A DNA stretch of 64,000 nucleotides from Liquorilactobacillus aquaticus DSM 21051 (GCF_001436755.1 NZ_AYZD01000004.1:1-64000); one strand, 5' to 3'. Positions 43,993 to 53,726 are shown, numbered from the stretch's first letter. The notes: generated from the letters alone by a model not told the origin. Translations and numbers: made by a program.

Positions 43993-44754
43993 GTGGTACA
44001 TAGAAAAGAAATTATTCACACCGATATCACAAATTTTAGAGATATTGGCGGTTATCAAACAAGTGATGGGCATTTAAAAGCAGGTGTTTTTTTTCGCAGT
44101 GGAGAACTATACAACTTAAAACCCCAAAATATTAATTTTCTTAGTAATACTGTCCGTTTGAAAAAAATTTATGATTTTCGCAGACCAGAAGAGATCAGCA
44201 ATCGTCCCGACACGAGTATTGAAAATATTTTGTACGAAAACATTAACTTAATGTCTTCTCCTGGACAAGCCAATCCTAGTTTAAAAAACATGGTCATTGC
44301 ATCCAACATTGAAGAACATATGCTTTCTGTCTACTCCGAACTTGTGCTTAGTCCCTCTTCGCAGAAAGGATATCATCAATTTTTAATTGAGATTTTAAAC
44401 AACGCTGATCCTATCGTTTTTCATTGTTTTGCTGGCAAAGACCGAACCGGATTTGCAGCTGCTCTCCTTTTAAAAATTGCAGGTGTCTCAGAAACTGATA
44501 TTTTTGAAGATTATCTCCTGACGAACGAAGCGCGTAAAAAAGAAAACGCGGAAATTCTAGCACGTTTTCAGAAAACTCTGTCACCAGAAAAACTGGCTGC
44601 GTTAGATGTCTCGCTCAACGTTAAAGCTGCCTATCTTGCGCATGCCTTCGATCTGGTGAAACAGCGTTATGGGGCATTCAATAACTATTTAGAAAAAGGG
44701 CTTCAGCTACCCGCCAATTACATTTCCAAATTCCACGAAATGTACATTAGATAA
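43993..44754 (+). CDS. Protein tyrosine/serine phosphatase (Y_phosphatase3)
   Basis: A 253-residue phosphatase with the HCx5R loop HCFAGKDRTG near residue 144, the bacterial PTP/LipA type that can act on phosphotyrosine or phosphoinositides. Usual early blocks NFRDIGGYQT and FFRSGELYNL are present. The start is GTG 43993, with AGGGGCTG upstream. It is cytoplasmic (no signal) and monocistronic, ending at the terminator 44774-44818. Confidence 0.9.
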   Translation: MVHRKEIIHTDITNFRDIGGYQTSDGHLKAGVFFRSGELYNLKPQNINFLSNTVRLKKIYDFRRPEEISNRPDTSIENILYENINLMSSPGQANPSLKNMVIASNIEEHMLSVYSELVLSPSSQKGYHQFLIEILNNADPIVFHCFAGKDRTGFAAALLLKIAGVSETDIFEDYLLTNEARKKENAEILARFQKTLSPEKLAALDVSLNVKAAYLAHAFDLVKQRYGAFNNYLEKGLQLPANYISKFHEMYIR

Positions 44755-44773
44755 CAATTTTTAATCTTAACAA

Positions 44774-44818
44774 GCACACCTAGTTTCCTTGATCAACGAG
44801 GCGGGGGTGTTTTTTTTG
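44774..44818 (+). terminator. Terminator of the tyrosine phosphatase gene
   Basis: ACACC pairs with GGTGT outside and CCT with AGG inside, followed by T8. The stem is irregular but the T-tract is strong. Confidence 0.7.
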
Positions 44819-44941
44819 CAGTTCTGATTTGTTTTTAAAAATAAATTTCCTTTACGCTTTTATTTTTTGCTCCGTTATTAAAGTTGTAAGAAGTCGCGAC
44901 ACTTACAAAAATTATGGAGCATGTTGGAAGGGGTCATTCAA

Positions 44942-45142
44942 ATGAGCACAACGTGGATCAAAAACAGTTTAAATACTATATCTGTTTCAACTGATGGTGA
45001 AAAACGTAAACGCAGCTTCAACAATATTAAGTCTGCTGTTACCGATCAAGAAATCGTTGAATTCGGCAAAATATTATCTTTATTGACGGGAACATCAACG
45101 GATGAACTTAAATTAACGACTATTAATAATATTGGTGCCTAA
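44942..45142 (+). CDS. DUF1659 family small protein
   Basis: A 66-residue protein (MSTTWIKNSLNTISVST...) with the small DUF1659 pattern. It starts at ATG 44942, with AAGGGG 8-9 nt upstream. It is paired 26 nt ahead of a DUF2922 gene, a combination conserved in Firmicutes. The function is unknown; both proteins are predicted cytoplasmic. Confidence 0.75.
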   Translation: MSTTWIKNSLNTISVSTDGEKRKRSFNNIKSAVTDQEIVEFGKILSLLTGTSTDELKLTTINNIGA

Positions 45143-45168
45143 ATTATAGCCTTTAAGGAGGTTTTAAA

Positions 45169-45399
45169 ATGAAACAACTAGACTTAGTTTTTACTGGTCA
45201 AACCGGTCAAATAAAACACCATTTGCGTTTAAATTATATTAATAACAATTTGAACAAAGAAACCGTCGAAAAAGCAATGCAGGATATCTCTGAACTTGGA
45301 ATATTTATTGATAAAAAAGGCGAAGGTCTTTACGCACATCCACTCTCCGCACAATACGTCGATAAACAAGAAACACCGATTATTGCAGAAGAAGGATAG
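45169..45399 (+). CDS. DUF2922 family small protein
   Basis: A 76-residue protein starting MKQLDLVFTGQTGQIKHHLRL, matching the DUF2922 layout. AAGGAGG lies before the ATG. It is translated from the same transcript as the DUF1659 protein, suggesting a shared complex or role, which is unknown. Confidence 0.78.
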   Translation: MKQLDLVFTGQTGQIKHHLRLNYINNNLNKETVEKAMQDISELGIFIDKKGEGLYAHPLSAQYVDKQETPIIAEEG

Positions 45400-45467
45400 C
45401 TTTTCTTCAAATTATTTGCTTGATATGGTTGCTTTAAAGAACGTTAATATGGAAAATAAAATTGCAT

Positions 45468-45514
45468 AAAACAGGGTTGGACCAAACTATACGTCTTTGG
45501 TCCAACCCTGTTTT
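45468..45514. terminator. Strong bidirectional terminator
   Basis: AAAACAGGGTTGGACCAAA and TTTGGTCCAACCCTGTTTT form a 19-bp perfect stem. It ends the DUF1659-DUF2922 operon and faces the convergent nitroreductase gene. Confidence 0.92.
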
Positions 45515-45665
45515 ACCTTACATTATACGAATAAAATACTTCGACAATTAAAACTTTAGCAGTAAAACTCCTATTTTTACACCATAGTTAAAAATGATGC
45601 GATATGCTTATCTCTCAAGCTCAGAAACTTTGAAACTCCATTCTCTCTATCAATTTTTTAAAAGG

Positions 45666-46271
45666 CTAATCTTCAATAACCTTGAAACGCTGATCGTCAG
45701 CAACATACTGTTTGTCCCCAGGTAGAGCTTCAATCGATCCGAATGGCATTTCTGCACGTAAAACCCAATTTTCGGGAACATTAAATGTTTCTTTGATCTG
45801 ACTATCAATCAAGGGATTGTAATGTTGCAGGCTTGCACCGATCTTGTTTTCAGCCAAAGCTGCCCAAATACTGAGCTGTGCACCACCTAAACCTTGTTCC
45901 GACCAATCTTGGAAATTGTCAGCGTATAAACTAAATTGTTCTTTGTTCTGATCAACGATTGCCTGATCAGTAAAAAGAAGGATTGTTCCAAAACCAGCTT
46001 TAAAACTATCAACCTTCTCCTTCGTCTTAACATAAGCTTCTTCCGTTGGGACCTCTGACTTCAATCTCTCAGCAACGATCTCCCAAACTTTCTCGGATGC
46101 TGTACCAAATAAAACAATAGCTTTGACAGTCTGATTGTTAAAAGCTGTTGGTGATTCTCTTACAGCTTTTTTGATTAGTCCTGTAATTTCTTTTTTAGGT
46201 TCTTCTATATTCCGTCCCAAAGCATATATTGAGCGCCTATTTTTCAACAATTCTAAATATTTATCATTCAT
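45666..46271 (-). CDS. Nitroreductase family protein
   Basis: A 201-residue FMN-dependent oxidoreductase of the small nitroreductase type. Visible blocks are LLKNRRSIYALG (FMN phosphate site), ESPTAFNNQTVKAIVLFG, QGLGGAQLSIWAALAENKIGASLQHYN and EMPFGSIEALPGDK. It probably reduces nitroaromatics or quinones with NAD(P)H. AGGGGA precedes the ATG. It is monocistronic. Confidence 0.9.
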   Translation of the reverse strand: MNDKYLELLKNRRSIYALGRNIEEPKKEITGLIKKAVRESPTAFNNQTVKAIVLFGTASEKVWEIVAERLKSEVPTEEAYVKTKEKVDSFKAGFGTILLFTDQAIVDQNKEQFSLYADNFQDWSEQGLGGAQLSIWAALAENKIGASLQHYNPLIDSQIKETFNVPENWVLRAEMPFGSIEALPGDKQYVADDQRFKVIED

Positions 46272-46459
46272 ATTTATTTCCCCTTTAAAAAAACTATATT
46301 TTAATTGTTACACTTTTGTTAACATGTTTTATTATATTTAATTACTTAAAGATTGTCAACTTTAAATTTATTTTAATAAAAAAACCTTTTACAAAACTAT
46401 TCAACAAAAGCTGCCATAGTTTTATAAAAAGTTTATTCAACTTATATATTTACTCGAAT

Positions 46460-47161
46460 TTATAGTATAATTCCAACACCATAGTGAATGATCATCGTTA
46501 AAATGCCTACCAAGAGATTACGGACAATAGCTACCTTAGTTAATCCATTTCCCAATTTTGCGCTAAAATATCCTGTCAGAGATACTGATAAACAGACTGC
46601 CAAAATTGTTGCCGGCCATTGATATGCAATCGGGCTAAGCGTCATTGCGATTAAAGGAAAAGCACCGCCAAGAGCTGCTGAAAAAAGAGAAGAAACCGCT
46701 GCTTTCCATGGATTCATATAATGTCCAAGTTTAAGTCCATGTTTAACATCTATCACTGTTTGGAGCGGTTTTTTTGACATCAGATCCTCTGCAATTTGTC
46801 TTGCAGTTTCACTCGTGACTCCCTTAGCTATATAATATTCCTGTACACTTTTTATCTCTGCAGCATAATCGTATTCTAACAGGCCGCGCTCCTCTCTGAC
46901 CGCAGCGCGTTCAGTTTCCTTTTGTGCACTTACCGAAGCATATTCACCAGAGGCCATTGAAAAGGCACACGCCATTAAATCAGCTAAGCCGGCGACAAAA
47001 ATTGTAAACTGATTTGGAGTCGCCACCGCAACACTGAACAATACCCCAACAACTGTTAAGATTCCATCATTTGACCCTAACACACCTGCACGCAACGTGT
47101 TTAACTTCTCGTCCATTGTTTCGCTTTCATCAGTATCTTTTTTCTTCAATAAAATATCCAT
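46460..47161 (-). CDS. VIT1/CCC1-family membrane protein (downstream copy)
   Basis: A 233-residue protein with about 5 membrane segments. LRAGVLGSNDGILTVVGVLFSV and MASGEYASVSAQKETERA are the VIT family's TM1 and metal-binding blocks, followed by a charged cytoplasmic helix pair. In plants and yeast the family moves Fe2+/Mn2+ into vacuoles; in bacteria it may export Fe or Mn. It lies 29 nt after a paralogue with which it may form a heterodimer. No strong ribosome binding site is seen near ATG 47161. Confidence 0.85.
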   Translation of the reverse strand: MDILLKKKDTDESETMDEKLNTLRAGVLGSNDGILTVVGVLFSVAVATPNQFTIFVAGLADLMACAFSMASGEYASVSAQKETERAAVREERGLLEYDYAAEIKSVQEYYIAKGVTSETARQIAEDLMSKKPLQTVIDVKHGLKLGHYMNPWKAAVSSLFSAALGGAFPLIAMTLSPIAYQWPATILAVCLSVSLTGYFSAKLGNGLTKVAIVRNLLVGILTMIIHYGVGIIL

Positions 47162-47190
47162 TGTTTGGTGTCACTTACCCTTCCACTATA

Positions 47191-47868
47191 TTAACTTCCT
47201 ATCAGGCTTCCAATCACATATGTAACAACCATTGTTAAAATTCCAGAAACAACATTGCGTAAGACGCCTTGCTTTCTATTGGCATTTCCCAGCACTGCTG
47301 CGCCGTAACCTGTAAATGAAAGTGCTATAATTACTGCCACAAATGTCGCTATGATACGAATTGCGTTTGGAAACAGTGATATTGCAACTAAGGGAAGAAC
47401 AGAGCCCAAAGGAAAAGCTACCATTGAGGACATTGCAGCCGCATACGGACTCGTAAATTCACTAACCTCAAAACCATATCGTTCACGGACAGTCGTTACT
47501 AGTGCGTCTTTACTCATCATTTCTTTAGTAGCTTTCTCTGCGAGCTGCTCATCAATCCCCTGTTTCAGATAATTATGCTTCACAAATTCAAATTCTTTTT
47601 GATAATTATGCTCCAAAGCTCGTTTTTGACGTATAACTGCCCTTTTTTGAGCATCCTTTTGAGTATTGACGGAGACATACTCTCCCATTGCCATCGAAAC
47701 CGTTCCAGCCAGCATTCCAGCGATTCCCGATATGAAAATAGCATAACTATTAGTCGTGGCTCCGGCCACCCCAATTACAATACCAGCGACCGAAAGAATA
47801 CCATCATTAGCCCCCATCACAGCAGCGCGCATTACATTAACACGTTGCGCTAAACTTTTCTCTTTCAA
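47191..47868 (-). CDS. VIT1/CCC1-family membrane protein (upstream copy)
   Basis: A 225-residue paralogue of the next gene: MRAAVMGANDGILSVAGIVIGVAG at TM1 and MAMGEYVSVNTQKDAQKRA in the metal-binding helix. It is the first gene of the pair, so the two are co-transcribed. The substrate is probably Fe2+ or Mn2+ by family resemblance. Confidence 0.86.
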   Translation of the reverse strand: MKEKSLAQRVNVMRAAVMGANDGILSVAGIVIGVAGATTNSYAIFISGIAGMLAGTVSMAMGEYVSVNTQKDAQKRAVIRQKRALEHNYQKEFEFVKHNYLKQGIDEQLAEKATKEMMSKDALVTTVRERYGFEVSEFTSPYAAAMSSMVAFPLGSVLPLVAISLFPNAIRIIATFVAVIIALSFTGYGAAVLGNANRKQGVLRNVVSGILTMVVTYVIGSLIGS

Positions 47869-48031
47869 ACCAGTCTCTCCTTAACTTCATTCTTTTAATT
47901 TAGAATTTTTATAATATAGTAATCATTATATTCTGCTATGTATAAAAAGTAAACCAATGCTTACTATAATTTAATCAGTTGTTAACGGAGAAACATCTGT
48001 GCCATTCTTATAATGAACACACAAAAAATTC

Positions 48032-48060
48032 TTGACACATTGACTAGCGGGTTATATAAC
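48032..48060 (+). promoter_or_regulatory. Promoter before the YczE-like gene
   Basis: A TTGACA element followed at about 17 bp by TATAAC, about 55 bp before the gene. Confidence 0.6.
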
Positions 48061-48110
48061 TTAGCATGTGTCGTTTTGTATACACTTGTTATCCTATTAA
48101 TTTCTAAGAG

Positions 48111-48782
48111 GTGAACATCATCAAGAACTCTATTCAAATGCGCATGTTTGGTCTTGTTAGCGGCTTGCTTCTAAACGCTTTCGGTAATGGTCTATGTATC
48201 TCTGGGAACGCTGGTAGCGGACTCTGGACAGCTTCTGCAGTTAACTTGAGCAAACTGACCAACACAAGTGTCGGCGTCATCCTTTTTGCACTTGGAACAA
48301 TAAATGTTTTAACTAACCAATTTTTGATACGCCATTGGGATGTTCAACGTTTTATAGGGGAATTCTGTTTCATTTTTTTCTTCAGTTATTTCGTAAATAC
48401 CTTTGCACATTTTTTTAATTATCTTGGTGTACCAAATCTTCCCTTTTTAGCACGTTGTCTTATCTCTTGTTCAGGTGTCATTTTCTTTTGTACAGCAATT
48501 TCGCTCTACCAGCGTGCTAACATCATCATGCATCCCAACGATGATACCACCAACTTACTACGTTTCTTGTACTTGAAGGGAAATTCGACAGCTGCACAGC
48601 TGCTTGATTTTGTCATTCCGATAATTATAATCATTTTTTGTGCTATTCTCTCGCATAGACTGCTTGCTGTTAACATCGCGACTTTGTTTTCTTTCCTATT
48701 TAATGGTCTAATTATTGCAGAAGCTGATCGCTTAGTTTTCCCGCAATTAAAACATAATTTCAAGAACGATGAAAAGTATTGA
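48111..48782 (+). CDS. YczE/YitT-like membrane protein
   Basis: A roughly 210-223 residue protein with 5-6 membrane segments, of the YczE/YyaS/YitT kind (GLLLNAFGNGLCISGNAGSGLWTASAVNLSKLTN is the conserved start; HPNDDTTNLLRFLYLK follows later). The function is unknown. The start is uncertain: GTG 48111 overlaps the Shine-Dalgarno AAGAGGTGA, the first ATG is at 48138 with no good site, and an ATC at 48120 sits at the ideal distance. Confidence 0.72.
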   Translation: MNIIKNSIQMRMFGLVSGLLLNAFGNGLCISGNAGSGLWTASAVNLSKLTNTSVGVILFALGTINVLTNQFLIRHWDVQRFIGEFCFIFFFSYFVNTFAHFFNYLGVPNLPFLARCLISCSGVIFFCTAISLYQRANIIMHPNDDTTNLLRFLYLKGNSTAAQLLDFVIPIIIIIFCAILSHRLLAVNIATLFSFLFNGLIIAEADRLVFPQLKHNFKNDEKY

Positions 48783-48832
48783 GTATATTCGTTCTTTCCT
48801 TTTTAAATTTCGCATACCAAAACGCGTATTGT

Positions 48833-48861
48833 TTGTATGTCTAAAGCAGACCATCTATAAT
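48833..48861 (+). promoter_or_regulatory. dps promoter
   Basis: TTGTAT (48833-48838) and TATAAT (48856-48861) with a 17-bp spacer. I see no clear PerR box. Confidence 0.75.
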
Positions 48862-48908
48862 CAAGGTGTAAATGTAAATGGTTACTGAAAGGAAAGGTGA
48901 TTTTTTTT

Positions 48909-49388
48909 ATGTTAGAAACGCATCCATATCCAAAAACAATAAAACAGCTTAATCAACTCTTAGCTGACTTGACACAACTTCAAACCAATATTCAGCAGAC
49001 TCATTGGTATATGCGCGGTTCAGAATTTTTCCGCCTACATCCTCTAATGGATGAATACAAAGATCAGTTGGCTGAACAGTTGGACGAGTTAGCTGAACGT
49101 TTGATTGCTTTGGGCGGTTCGCCAATTGCAACAACTCATGAATTTATGGATAATACTGGTCTCCCTGATGACGAAATTAGCTTTGGACAGTTTGACTTAC
49201 CCGAATTGATGCAGCGATTACTGAAACAGTTCAAATATCTTCGTGATCAGTACCAGAAGGGCATTGAGATTACAGACAATGAAAAAGATTTTCCGACACA
49301 AGATATTTTGAATGGATATAAAGCTGAAGCTGATAAAAACATTTGGATGATCAGTGCTTTTCTAGACAAAGGACCATTGAATAAGTAA
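48909..49388 (+). CDS. dps: Dps-family ferritin-like DNA-protection protein
   Basis: A 159-residue four-helix protein forming a 12-mer that oxidises and stores iron and protects DNA. The ferroxidase site is visible in THWYMRGSEFFRLHPLMDEYKDQL (His, His, Asp) and LAERLIALGGSP. I choose ATG 48909, with GGAAAGGTGA upstream. It lies downstream of Fe/Mn-related VIT genes, in line with an oxidative and metal stress region that also carries tpx. Confidence 0.92.
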   Translation: MLETHPYPKTIKQLNQLLADLTQLQTNIQQTHWYMRGSEFFRLHPLMDEYKDQLAEQLDELAERLIALGGSPIATTHEFMDNTGLPDDEISFGQFDLPELMQRLLKQFKYLRDQYQKGIEITDNEKDFPTQDILNGYKAEADKNIWMISAFLDKGPLNK

Positions 49389-49461
49389 AATCTCGTTAAC
49401 TTATTGATAAAAAATAGTTTAAGGTAATAAAAATGACTTTGCATTAAGATGCACATTCAAA

Positions 49462-49521
49462 ACTAAACCTAAGGGACCTATGGCAAAAGTAATATCTTGT
49501 CATAGGTCCCTTAGGTTTAGT
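49462..49521. terminator. Long hairpin after dps
   Basis: Two perfectly complementary arms (ACTAAACCTAAGGGACCTAT and its complement) with a short loop. The T-tract is weak, and the next genes are convergent, so it may serve both directions. Confidence 0.65.
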
Positions 49522-49585
49522 CTTACTATCTACTATCCAGTATGCAGATCAATCACCGTTAAATACAAAAAAATTTTAATTTTTG

Positions 49586-50236
49586 TTAAAATGCCTTAGG
49601 TATTGGAGTGTTTCCACTGCCAATCGTATAGCTTTTTCTAATGGTTGATTGATTACCAACGACTGTTGCGATTGTTTCTGCAACATCTTCACGCGGAATA
49701 CTTATTCTTTCTTCCCTTTCAGGGTTTACAGTTATTGTACCAGTTCCCGAACTATTTTTTAGCATCCCCGGCCGCAAAATAGTGTAGTCAAGCTTGGTTT
49801 GCTGTAATTCTTTGTCCGCATAATGCTTGGCAATTAGGTAAGGTTTTAGTCCACTCTCATCCCAAAGATCCGGTTTATTGCTTCCAACTGAACTGACCAT
49901 CACATAACGTTTGATTCTCGCTTTTTGAGCCGCTTCCATTGATTTGACTGCCCCATCTAGATCAATTATCAATGTCTGATCATCTCCTGTTTTTCCACCA
50001 GAACCTGCTGAAAAAACAATTGCATCTGCCCCCGTTTGTCTAAAACACTTTGCCATTTCTTCTACTGAGTCATTCAGATCAAAATGTACTGGGTGTACGA
50101 GTTCATCAGTTGGAAAAACTTTTGCCTGTTCAGTATTTCTAATACCTGCAAATACTTCAAAACCCTTCTTTACCAGCTTATGGACCAATATTTGCCCAAT
50201 CTGTCCATGCGCGCCAATAATAAAAACAGAATTCAT
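49586..50236 (-). CDS. NAD(P)-binding SDR/NmrA-like protein
   Basis: A 216-residue Rossmann protein starting VFIIGAHGQIGQILVHKLVKKGFEVFAGIR, with atypical SDR features (VFSAGSGGK, VMVSSVGSN, DYTILRPGML). It probably binds NAD(P)H and acts as an oxidoreductase or redox sensor; no substrate is predictable. AAAGGGAGG precedes the ATG. It is monocistronic. Confidence 0.87.
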   Translation of the reverse strand: MNSVFIIGAHGQIGQILVHKLVKKGFEVFAGIRNTEQAKVFPTDELVHPVHFDLNDSVEEMAKCFRQTGADAIVFSAGSGGKTGDDQTLIIDLDGAVKSMEAAQKARIKRYVMVSSVGSNKPDLWDESGLKPYLIAKHYADKELQQTKLDYTILRPGMLKNSSGTGTITVNPEREERISIPREDVAETIATVVGNQSTIRKSYTIGSGNTPIPKAF

Positions 50237-50352
50237 AAAAAAGCCTCCCTTTTATCCAAATAACAGCTATCCTTTATACATTATAACCAATATCCTTGAA
50301 ATATAGTAAATTTTACACCATATAAGAGTTTGATTTATTTCCTGATTCAGAT

Positions 50353-50406
50353 AAAAAACACGTTCCAAAGCATTCTCTGAATTGAGAATGCCTCGAAATG
50401 TGCCCC
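50353..50406 (-). terminator. Terminator of the ilv operon
   Basis: GCATTCTC pairs with GAGAATGC, extended outward by imperfect pairs including CAC/GTG, then T6 on the minus strand. It lies just past the BASS carrier gene. Confidence 0.7.
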
Positions 50407-50450
50407 ATCGATCAATATTTTTTTTAAAATTAAAAATAACAATTTTTGAA

Positions 50451-51419
50451 CTACACTTCATTTAACTCAGTTCGAATTACTCTTGGCTCACCATTACTCT
50501 TAGTCCGCCAATATGAAGCCAACACCGAACCGGAAATATTATGCCAAATGCTGAAAATTGTTGATGGAATTGCTGCCGCTGGAACAAAATATTTGATAGC
50601 CAAAGTCGCGCCTAAACTTGAATCCTGCATTCCGACTTCAAATGTTATCGCCTTTCTTTGTGGGTCACGCAAACGAATTAATTTCGAGAAAAGGAAACCT
50701 AATGCGTATCCAGAAAGATTGTGTAGTATTACTACTGGAATGACGAGAGCTGTTGCTGCTGTAAATAAGTTAGCATGATTAGCAGCAATTACCGCGCCAA
50801 CTATCATTAAAATAGCCACCTGAGAAACTACAGGCAATACATGCGTAATCTTTTCGATCTTTTTGCCGAAAATCGTGTGCAAGATCACCCCTAAAATGAT
50901 TGGGAACAAAACGATTTTCACTGTACTTAAGAATAAGGATGTTGTAGGAATATCAATATATTTACCAGCAAAGGTCAGTAAAAGTCCAGGCAATGCGATT
51001 GGAGCCAGCAATGTAGAAAGTGTTTCAATCGAAACATCTAAGGCAACATCACCCCCAGCTAAATATGCCATTACACTGGAGGAAGTGCCACTTGGGCATG
51101 ATCCAACTAAGATTACACCGGCCGCAGTTGCGCCTTTCAACTGAAAGATAAGACAAAGAAGCCAAGCGAGCGTTGGCATTATAACATAATGTGCAACAGT
51201 TCCAGCAATTACTGGTAATGGACGTTTAGCAATTCTTTCGAAATCTTCAATCCTTAATGTCAAGCCCATTCCAAACAAGATAATCCCCAATAAATATGAG
51301 ATATTTGGAACAAGCCATAAACTTGTCTTTGGTAAAATATAATTAAAAGCAGCCCAAAGTATAACTAAGAGCGTGAACCAGCGCCCGATTACCTTCCCCA
51401 ATTTCTCTACTTTGCTCAT
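50451..51419 (-). CDS. BASS-family (bile acid:sodium symporter-like) organic acid transporter
   Basis: A 322-residue carrier with about 9-10 membrane segments and the BASS blocks GTSSSVMAYLAGGDVALDVSIE and EVGMQDSSLGATLA. Bacterial members include PanS (ketopantoate). It is the last gene of the ilv operon, 58 nt after ilvD, so a 2-keto acid such as 2-ketoisovalerate or ketopantoate is a reasonable substrate. AAAGGA precedes the ATG. Confidence 0.84.
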   Translation of the reverse strand: MSKVEKLGKVIGRWFTLLVILWAAFNYILPKTSLWLVPNISYLLGIILFGMGLTLRIEDFERIAKRPLPVIAGTVAHYVIMPTLAWLLCLIFQLKGATAAGVILVGSCPSGTSSSVMAYLAGGDVALDVSIETLSTLLAPIALPGLLLTFAGKYIDIPTTSLFLSTVKIVLFPIILGVILHTIFGKKIEKITHVLPVVSQVAILMIVGAVIAANHANLFTAATALVIPVVILHNLSGYALGFLFSKLIRLRDPQRKAITFEVGMQDSSLGATLAIKYFVPAAAIPSTIFSIWHNISGSVLASYWRTKSNGEPRVIRTELNEV

Positions 51420-51477
51420 TTTTTTGTTCCTTTCTTTAACTAAACAATCATTTCTCTTTCATTGACAATCAACTATT

Positions 51478-53292
51478 CTATTTGTGGCATTGACAGTTTT
51501 TACCACAATTGGATTTGTGCTCACTTACACTTTTCTTTTCTTCATTTGGTTCGGCTGCGCCAAAAAGTTCGTCTGCACCGCGCATGATTCCGCCTGTATT
51601 AGCAGAAGTTACCAAGTATTGATAACGCGCAAGATAACCCATGCGAACCTTTGGCTGGAAAGGCTGCAGCTCTCTTCTCCTACCTTGAAGCTCTTGCTCA
51701 CCTACTGCAACGTCCAAGGTTCTTTTTTCAAGATCGATTGTAATCTGATCGCCATCTTTAATCAGAGCGATCTCTCCCCCAGAAGCCGCTTCAGGGGAAA
51801 CGTGCCCGACACATATGCCATGCGTTGCACCCGAAAAACGTCCATCAGTTATCAACGCAACTGTTCTTCCTAAACCACGGCCGATAATATCAGAAGTCGG
51901 GTTCAGCATTTCCGGCATACCCGGTCCGCCCTTAGGCCCTTCATAACGGATAACGACTACATCTCCAGCCTTAACAGTTCCATTATCAATTCCTTCTACC
52001 GCATCATCATGTGAATCAAAGCAAATTGCTTTTCCAACGAATTTTTTAATATCCGGATCAACTCCAGCAACTTTGATGACAGAACCATCTTTAGCAATAT
52101 TTCCGTAGAGAATAGACAATCCGCCCTGTTCAGAATAAGGATTATCAAGCGTTCTAATAACTTCAGGATTTAAGGTGTGTGCTCCCGCAACATTTTCACG
52201 AATCGTTTTTCCTGTAATCGTTGGACGATCTGGATGAAGAATACCGCCTTTTTCAATCAATTCATTCATAATTGCTGGAATTCCTCCCGCGTTGTGTACA
52301 TCTTCCATCGTCCATGAAGATGATGGAACAATTTTAGCCAAATGCGGTGTTTTTTTAGCGATTTCATTAATTTCCCGCTCGCTATAGTCAATTCCTGCTT
52401 CGTGTGCGATTGCCAAACCATGTAAAACGGTATTCGTTGATCCACCCATTGCCATATCAAGTGCAAAGCTGTCGTCGAATGCTTCTTTAGTCATGATATC
52501 TCGAGGTTTGACGTTGTGCTCAACGTTATACATCACCTGACGTGCAGCTTGACGAACCAGTTCACGTCTTTCTTTTGAAACAGCTAAAGTTGTTCCGTTA
52601 TATGGAAGTGCCATTCCCATAGCTTCCATCAACGAATTCATTGAATTTGCAGTATACATTCCTGCACAGGATCCACATCCTGGACAAGCGTTGCGTTCCA
52701 ATTCGAGAAAATCTTCTTGGCTCATCTTGCCATCTTTAAAAGCCCCAACTGCTTCAAAAACAGTTGACAACGTTGCTGCTTTACCGTTAGGATCAAGTCC
52801 AGCTTTCATTGGTCCTCCTGAAACAAAGGCTGCTGGAACATTCGTACGTGCTGCAGCCATTAACATACCAGGCGTGATTTTGTCACAGTTAGGCATGAAC
52901 AAAACCCCATCAAACCAATGTGCGTTAATAACTGTTTCTGCTGAATCAGCAATGATCTCACGGCTCGGCAGTGAATAACGCATTCCAATGTGGCCCATCG
53001 CAATTCCGTCATCGACACCAATCGTATTGAATTCAAAAGGTACACCCCCAGCCTTGCGAATCTCATCTTTAGCTATCTCTGCTAATTCACGCAAATGAAC
53101 ATGCCCAGGAACAATTTCAATATACGAATTAGCGATTGCAATAAAAGGTTTCTTCATATCAGCTGGATCCTTTACTTGCCCTGTCGCATATAACAAACTT
53201 CTTCCTGGTGCACGATCTGTACCTTCTGTAATAGTGTCACTTCTTTTCTTTAGTTCATCTCCACTGATTGAAAAATTTAAAGTATTACCCAT
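51478..53292 (-). CDS. ilvD: Dihydroxyacid dehydratase IlvD with a Cys-rich C-terminal tail
   Basis: A 604-residue enzyme of Val/Ile/Leu biosynthesis that dehydrates 2,3-dihydroxy acids. The Fe-S ligands sit in PNCDKITPG and [28 protein letters not shown] and GRFSGATHG are conserved. The last 25 or so residues (after [11 protein letters not shown]) are hydrophilic and end [11 protein letters not shown], with three Cys, beyond the usual end of the family. It lies between ridA and the BASS carrier. Confidence 0.93.
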   Translation of the reverse strand: MGNTLNFSISGDELKKRSDTITEGTDRAPGRSLLYATGQVKDPADMKKPFIAIANSYIEIVPGHVHLRELAEIAKDEIRKAGGVPFEFNTIGVDDGIAMGHIGMRYSLPSREIIADSAETVINAHWFDGVLFMPNCDKITPGMLMAAARTNVPAAFVSGGPMKAGLDPNGKAATLSTVFEAVGAFKDGKMSQEDFLELERNACPGCGSCAGMYTANSMNSLMEAMGMALPYNGTTLAVSKERRELVRQAARQVMYNVEHNVKPRDIMTKEAFDDSFALDMAMGGSTNTVLHGLAIAHEAGIDYSEREINEIAKKTPHLAKIVPSSSWTMEDVHNAGGIPAIMNELIEKGGILHPDRPTITGKTIRENVAGAHTLNPEVIRTLDNPYSEQGGLSILYGNIAKDGSVIKVAGVDPDIKKFVGKAICFDSHDDAVEGIDNGTVKAGDVVVIRYEGPKGGPGMPEMLNPTSDIIGRGLGRTVALITDGRFSGATHGICVGHVSPEAASGGEIALIKDGDQITIDLEKRTLDVAVGEQELQGRRRELQPFQPKVRMGYLARYQYLVTSANTGGIMRGADELFGAAEPNEEKKSVSEHKSNCGKNCQCHK

Positions 53293-53336
53293 TTTTATAG
53301 CTCCCCATTTCTCTCTAATCTATTTAAAATTTTTTA

Positions 53337-53726
53337 TTAGCCATTTTTAGCTGCTATTGCTTCAATTTCTATCTTCGCACCAGCAGGCAATGCTTGTACC
53401 CCTATCGCCGAACGTGCCGGTAACAATGGAGCATTTTCAAAAAAAGACGCATAGATCTTGTTAACTTTATTGAAATCAGCAATATTTGTCATAAAAATCG
53501 TAACTTTGACGATGTCATCAACATTTAAATTGTCAGCTGCGATGATTGCTTTTATATTTTGCAATGCTTGTCTTGCCTGTTGTTCAACCCCTGGTCCTGC
53601 AAGCATCCCTTTCTGAGGATCAATTCCTATCTGCCCTGAACAATAAAGTAATTTACCTACCTCTATCCCCTGGGAATATGGTCCCAGCGCTTGCGGTGCT
53701 CTATCAGTCGTAATCATTTTTTTCAT
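53337..53726 (-). CDS. ridA: RidA-family enamine/imine deaminase
   Basis: A 129-residue protein of the YjgF/RidA trimer family. PQALGPYSQGIEVGKLLYCSGQIG at the N-terminus and PARSAIGVQALPAGAKIEIEAIA near the C-terminus (with the catalytic Arg) are the hallmarks. It hydrolyses 2-aminoacrylate and 2-aminocrotonate released by PLP enzymes, which explains its place in an operon with ilvA. The start is ATG 53726, with AAGGAGG 9 nt upstream. Confidence 0.94.
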   Translation of the reverse strand: MKKMITTDRAPQALGPYSQGIEVGKLLYCSGQIGIDPQKGMLAGPGVEQQARQALQNIKAIIAADNLNVDDIVKVTIFMTNIADFNKVNKIYASFFENAPLLPARSAIGVQALPAGAKIEIEAIAAKNG

